Positions 35,301 through 36,471 of a stretch of DNA of 36,471 nt are shown piece by piece (the first letter of the stretch is position 1; each line of letters begins with the position of its first letter). Below the pieces are notes generated by a model that was not told the origin of the DNA, did no database searches, and saw only the letters and a program-made list of their open reading frames with translations. The position numbers and the translations under genes were made by a program. The stretch comes from JBCBDX01 sp039815825 (GTDB lineage: Bacteria; Pseudomonadota; Alphaproteobacteria; Rhizobiales; Rhizobiaceae). The DNA is taken from positions 1-36,471 of the forward strand of contig JBCBYO010000030.1 in the NCBI GenBank assembly GCA_039815825.1. The letters are read 5' to 3'.

Positions 35301-36300
35301 TGTGGCGGCGCGTGATGTGCTTTTAACGGGTTTGAATGTCGCAGCATTGCCGGAAATAGTTGCGGGCGCCGATGCCCTCGGATTTGAGATTGATGCTGAC
35401 GATATCCGCATGATTGCAGATGTTTTGGTCCTAGACCCGCAAAGCGCGCGTGTAATCGAGACGATTGAGACACCATTTTTGCTCGAAAGTGGCCAGTTAC
35501 GCTTTTCCAATGTTCGCTTTGCGTGGGATGAAGCTGATGTAACGCTCAATGTTAATATCGATCCTCTTGGATTGCGCATGGCGGCAAGTGGTTTCTTAAA
35601 TTTTGTATCTCCGGTCGGCCTCGATGACCTTTTGCCGTCAGCATTAGAAATTGGCGGCGAGTTTCAGGCGGGCGATCAGCCAAAGTGGGAGATAACTGAG
35701 TACTCTGGTTTGGTAACCACTATTCGGCAACGCGCGATTGAAAATGAACAACGGCGCATTGAGGCGTTGCAGGCGCGTCTTCTGGATCGTCAGCGCCTGA
35801 GACGGCTATTGCGGATCGAAAGGGCGCGGCTGGTTGCGGTTCAAAGAGCAGAAGAAGCGGCCGCGGCGCAACGAGCAAGAGAAGAAGAGGAGGCACGTTT
35901 GCGCGCCGAAGCAGAAGCGGAAGCCGCCCGCCAGGCTGAAATCGCCCGGCAAGCTGAGCTGGAAAGACAAGCTGAGCTGGAAAGACAGGCAGAGGCGGAA
36001 CGCCAAGCCGAGCTTGAACGGCAGGCCGAGTTGGAAAGGCAAGCAGAGGTTGAGCGTCAAGCTGAAATAGAGCGACAGGCGGAGGCTGAGCGGCAGGCTG
36101 AACTTGAGCGGCTAAGACAGTTGGAGCTGAAAAGTTCAGGCGAAGCGGTCAGGCGTGAACCGTTGCCCGCTGTTCAGCCGCGTCCCGAAGCAGAAAGCCA
36201 GGTACCCGCCCCAGTACCGCCGGCTCCCGCTCCGGCAGAGCAGCCGGTTCTTAATTTTGACCTACTCAATCCGGATGTAATTATTCTGCCTTTGGAATAA
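32395..36300 (+). CDS. Large AsmA-family protein with hexapeptide-repeat tail
   Basis: AsmA-like proteins are anchored in the inner membrane and span the periplasm. Several are now linked to lipid transport to the outer membrane. The 1301 residues start with a transmembrane anchor (GLLVLVLLAALAAPLFV) and the AsmA start FVNFDDYRARFEAEATRILGQPV. A long beta-rich body of repeated groove-like strands follows. The AsmA C-terminal region lies around residues 930-1090 (GTGSVAARDVLLTGLNVAAL, LRFSNVRFAWDEADVTLN). From about residue 1110 a highly charged helix, including ten RQAE hexapeptides, is followed by a Pro/Ala-rich end. TTG 32395 is the start because an in-frame stop lies at 32386 and GAGAGGG precedes it. 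The last 20 bases overlap a convergent gene. Confidence 0.88.
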   Translation: MRWFATIGGLLVLVLLAALAAPLFVNFDDYRARFEAEATRILGQPVSVDGHISAQLIPFPSITLNEVRVGDGDEMRMQATSLSLYAELAPFLSGEIRIFDAQLVEPVLRMNLVDGWSPRGAIELPGLPSGVEVQLENATISNGRILINDTVNGRDWTIEVTNAEVSANALAGPWRVDASTIVEARQVDAGFTIGQIQAGAQAVSLLGNLQFVDEAIRLQVEGAVDLTQSGQFYDGTFTLTSTNDLATPYRVDGDIDVFADRISVGELTGNFGDLENPYVVRGSAELLGGASPSYTIEVTGNQFGVAETPTNQPSDSVAQANKGRFARIADAVRSLPLPANMVGTVQLDLPAVVLGDTIVRDLVLDARPGEDFGWDIRRLTAELPGRTALELQGELRLPLQGEPLASGAFVGDLLLASRQPTGLARWIAGDIGERVRALPRAGVEARVDATIEQQRFEISELRIGNSAMRGTIERRSPAVGSPVLLADLVGDQVSMESLAAIAEIFGAEADGSWLATHQIEADLALTNPDVWGLRPESVELSLRPQEQRVEIDKFLVTDMQGLSLAATGSLGVEPDGARLLSFDLDASSVNGARAVQFLSSRFPDNEMVGFLDDRAALVPELLDDILVNLTGSMKISGETIDRYAVKLAGRVADIDIVGSANADSDLGVDSFESTLSVGGDDQATPLLLWITGSPFSGFDAATDGRAEIAATGSLADSLDTEVAITLGSDVITFDTSASQVPSVEGFQRLVSGQFDVSVSNAGLYDAALRMLPLGLFESVPVTATGQFDMDADTSTLSGIKGRIGDTAFSVPTYTMTTENAVRAQLSVDALDVPLQLLDGAVLQPLLAGWSASTVNVEYEADSIAFDGNEILGDAVGDFSGSVVSGTVFGNWNVDSAELIGGGTAAFRLQSQLSSEVGVQFSLNGQVVDATANALLGVFAPTTRTDVTITASGAGDGWRSAFANARGTGSVAARDVLLTGLNVAALPEIVAGADALGFEIDADDIRMIADVLVLDPQSARVIETIETPFLLESGQLRFSNVRFAWDEADVTLNVNIDPLGLRMAASGFLNFVSPVGLDDLLPSALEIGGEFQAGDQPKWEITEYSGLVTTIRQRAIENEQRRIEALQARLLDRQRLRRLLRIERARLVAVQRAEEAAAAQRAREEEEARLRAEAEAEAARQAEIARQAELERQAELERQAEAERQAELERQAELERQAEVERQAEIERQAEAERQAELERLRQLELKSSGEAVRREPLPAVQPRPEAESQVPAPVPPAPAPAEQPVLNFDLLNPDVIILPLE
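35923..36102 (+). repeat. Ten tandem 18-base units encoding [AILV]-[AE]-R-Q-A-E
   Basis: Ten consecutive six-codon units encode AARQAE, IARQAE, LERQAE, LERQAE, AERQAE, LERQAE, LERQAE, VERQAE, IERQAE and AERQAE. The codons vary freely between units (for example CGC, CGG, AGA, AGG, CGT and CGA for Arg) while the amino acids hold. The array is therefore old and kept at protein level. It should form a long charged helix, as a single alpha-helix or coiled coil, in the tail of the AsmA-family protein. Confidence 0.9.
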
Positions 36301-36471
36301 CCGATTTCGCCAGTTTGCCGGCGCGCGCTGCATCAAGCACAAAGAGGCGAATGGCCGAAGACAGGTTGGTTTCCCGGTCTCGCGTTTGGTCAATTGTGTC
36401 GATAAGGCCCGCTAAAGATCGGCTGCTCTGTTTGGCCAATAATTGAAGTGCCTCGAAGAACTGGTCTTCGA
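36281..36471 (-). CDS. Ribbon-helix-helix domain protein, C-terminal part (partial)
   Basis: The frame is open from the window edge to TAA at 36283-36281, giving 62 complete codons, and the N-terminus is missing. The residues EDQFFEALQLLA, SLAGLIDTIDQ and TNLSSAIRLFVLDAAR match the ribbon-helix-helix (RHH_4-type) small proteins common in alphaproteobacteria: EDxFWxALxxIA ... NLSSAIRxFVL. These are probably DNA-binding regulators. The gene converges on the AsmA-family gene, and the last 20 bases of each overlap. Confidence 0.75.
   Translation of the reverse strand, partial: EDQFFEALQLLAKQSSRSLAGLIDTIDQTRDRETNLSSAIRLFVLDAARAGKLAKSVIPKAE

Noticed and set aside
1..36471. A full DMSP catabolic operon (transporter, acuI, acuN/K, dddA/C)
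   Set aside because: No such genes are present. The MATE, antiporter, AzlCD and CLC proteins are not DMSP carriers by family.
1..36471. CRISPR arrays, insertion sequences, integrases, tRNA or rRNA genes
   Set aside because: None was seen. The only regular tandem repeat is the protein-coding hexapeptide array in the AsmA-family gene.

Overview
This window is chromosomal DNA from an alphaproteobacterium. It is most likely a marine member of the Hyphomicrobiales (Rhizobiales), or close to them. The order murC-murB ... ddl-ftsQ-ftsA-ftsZ-lpxC-bamD-recN-ligA is the end of the division and cell-wall (dcw) cluster as rhizobia carry it. FtsZ has the long linker and the terminal EIPAFLRRQ-type tail seen in that class. 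I see no insertion sequence, CRISPR array, tRNA, rRNA or phage gene.

Layout. (1) 1-1048: the end of murC and all of murB. (2) 1049-5347: a block of accessory genes sits where rhizobia normally run from murB straight into ddl. It holds a DMSP lyase of the metallopeptidase-fold DddP type, a 109-residue protein of unknown function, a bidirectional terminator, a convergent 52-residue ORF, a MATE exporter and a secreted two-cysteine protein. (3) 5348-16302: ddl, ftsQ, ftsA, ftsZ, lpxC, bamD, recN and ligA, all on the plus strand and tightly packed. (4) 16299-16976, minus strand: a cupin protein that I read as a second, unrelated DMSP lyase (DddL type), meeting the end of ligA. A fused glycosyltransferase-methyltransferase gene diverges from it. 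(5) 19004-23046: azlCD, an aminopeptidase P gene broken by a frameshift, a small DUF1127-like gene and prmA. (6) 23064-28314, minus strand: a Na+/H+-type antiporter with an RCK domain, a SCO1 copper protein, a small membrane protein and a UvrD/PcrA helicase. (7) 28419-36471: a small secreted protein, a CLC protein coupled to a betainyl-CoA-type thioesterase, an FAD-linked D-lactate/glycolate-type dehydrogenase, a 1301-residue AsmA-family protein with a hexapeptide-repeat tail, and the end of a ribbon-helix-helix protein.

How it fits together. The core genes make and cross-link peptidoglycan precursor (MurC, MurB, Ddl), build the divisome (FtsQ, FtsA, FtsZ), start lipid A synthesis (LpxC), assemble outer-membrane proteins (BamD) and repair or replicate DNA (RecN, LigA, UvrD/PcrA). 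The most notable content is two evolutionarily unrelated DMSP lyases about 14 kb apart, one on each side of the ddl-to-ligA core. Both keep their known metal-binding and catalytic residues. Both would cleave dimethylsulfoniopropionate to dimethyl sulfide and acrylate. No DMSP transporter and no acrylate-processing gene (acuI, acuN, acuK, dddA, dddC) is in the window, so those steps must be encoded elsewhere.

Limits. All identifications come from reading motifs and from memory of the families. No alignment or database search was run.
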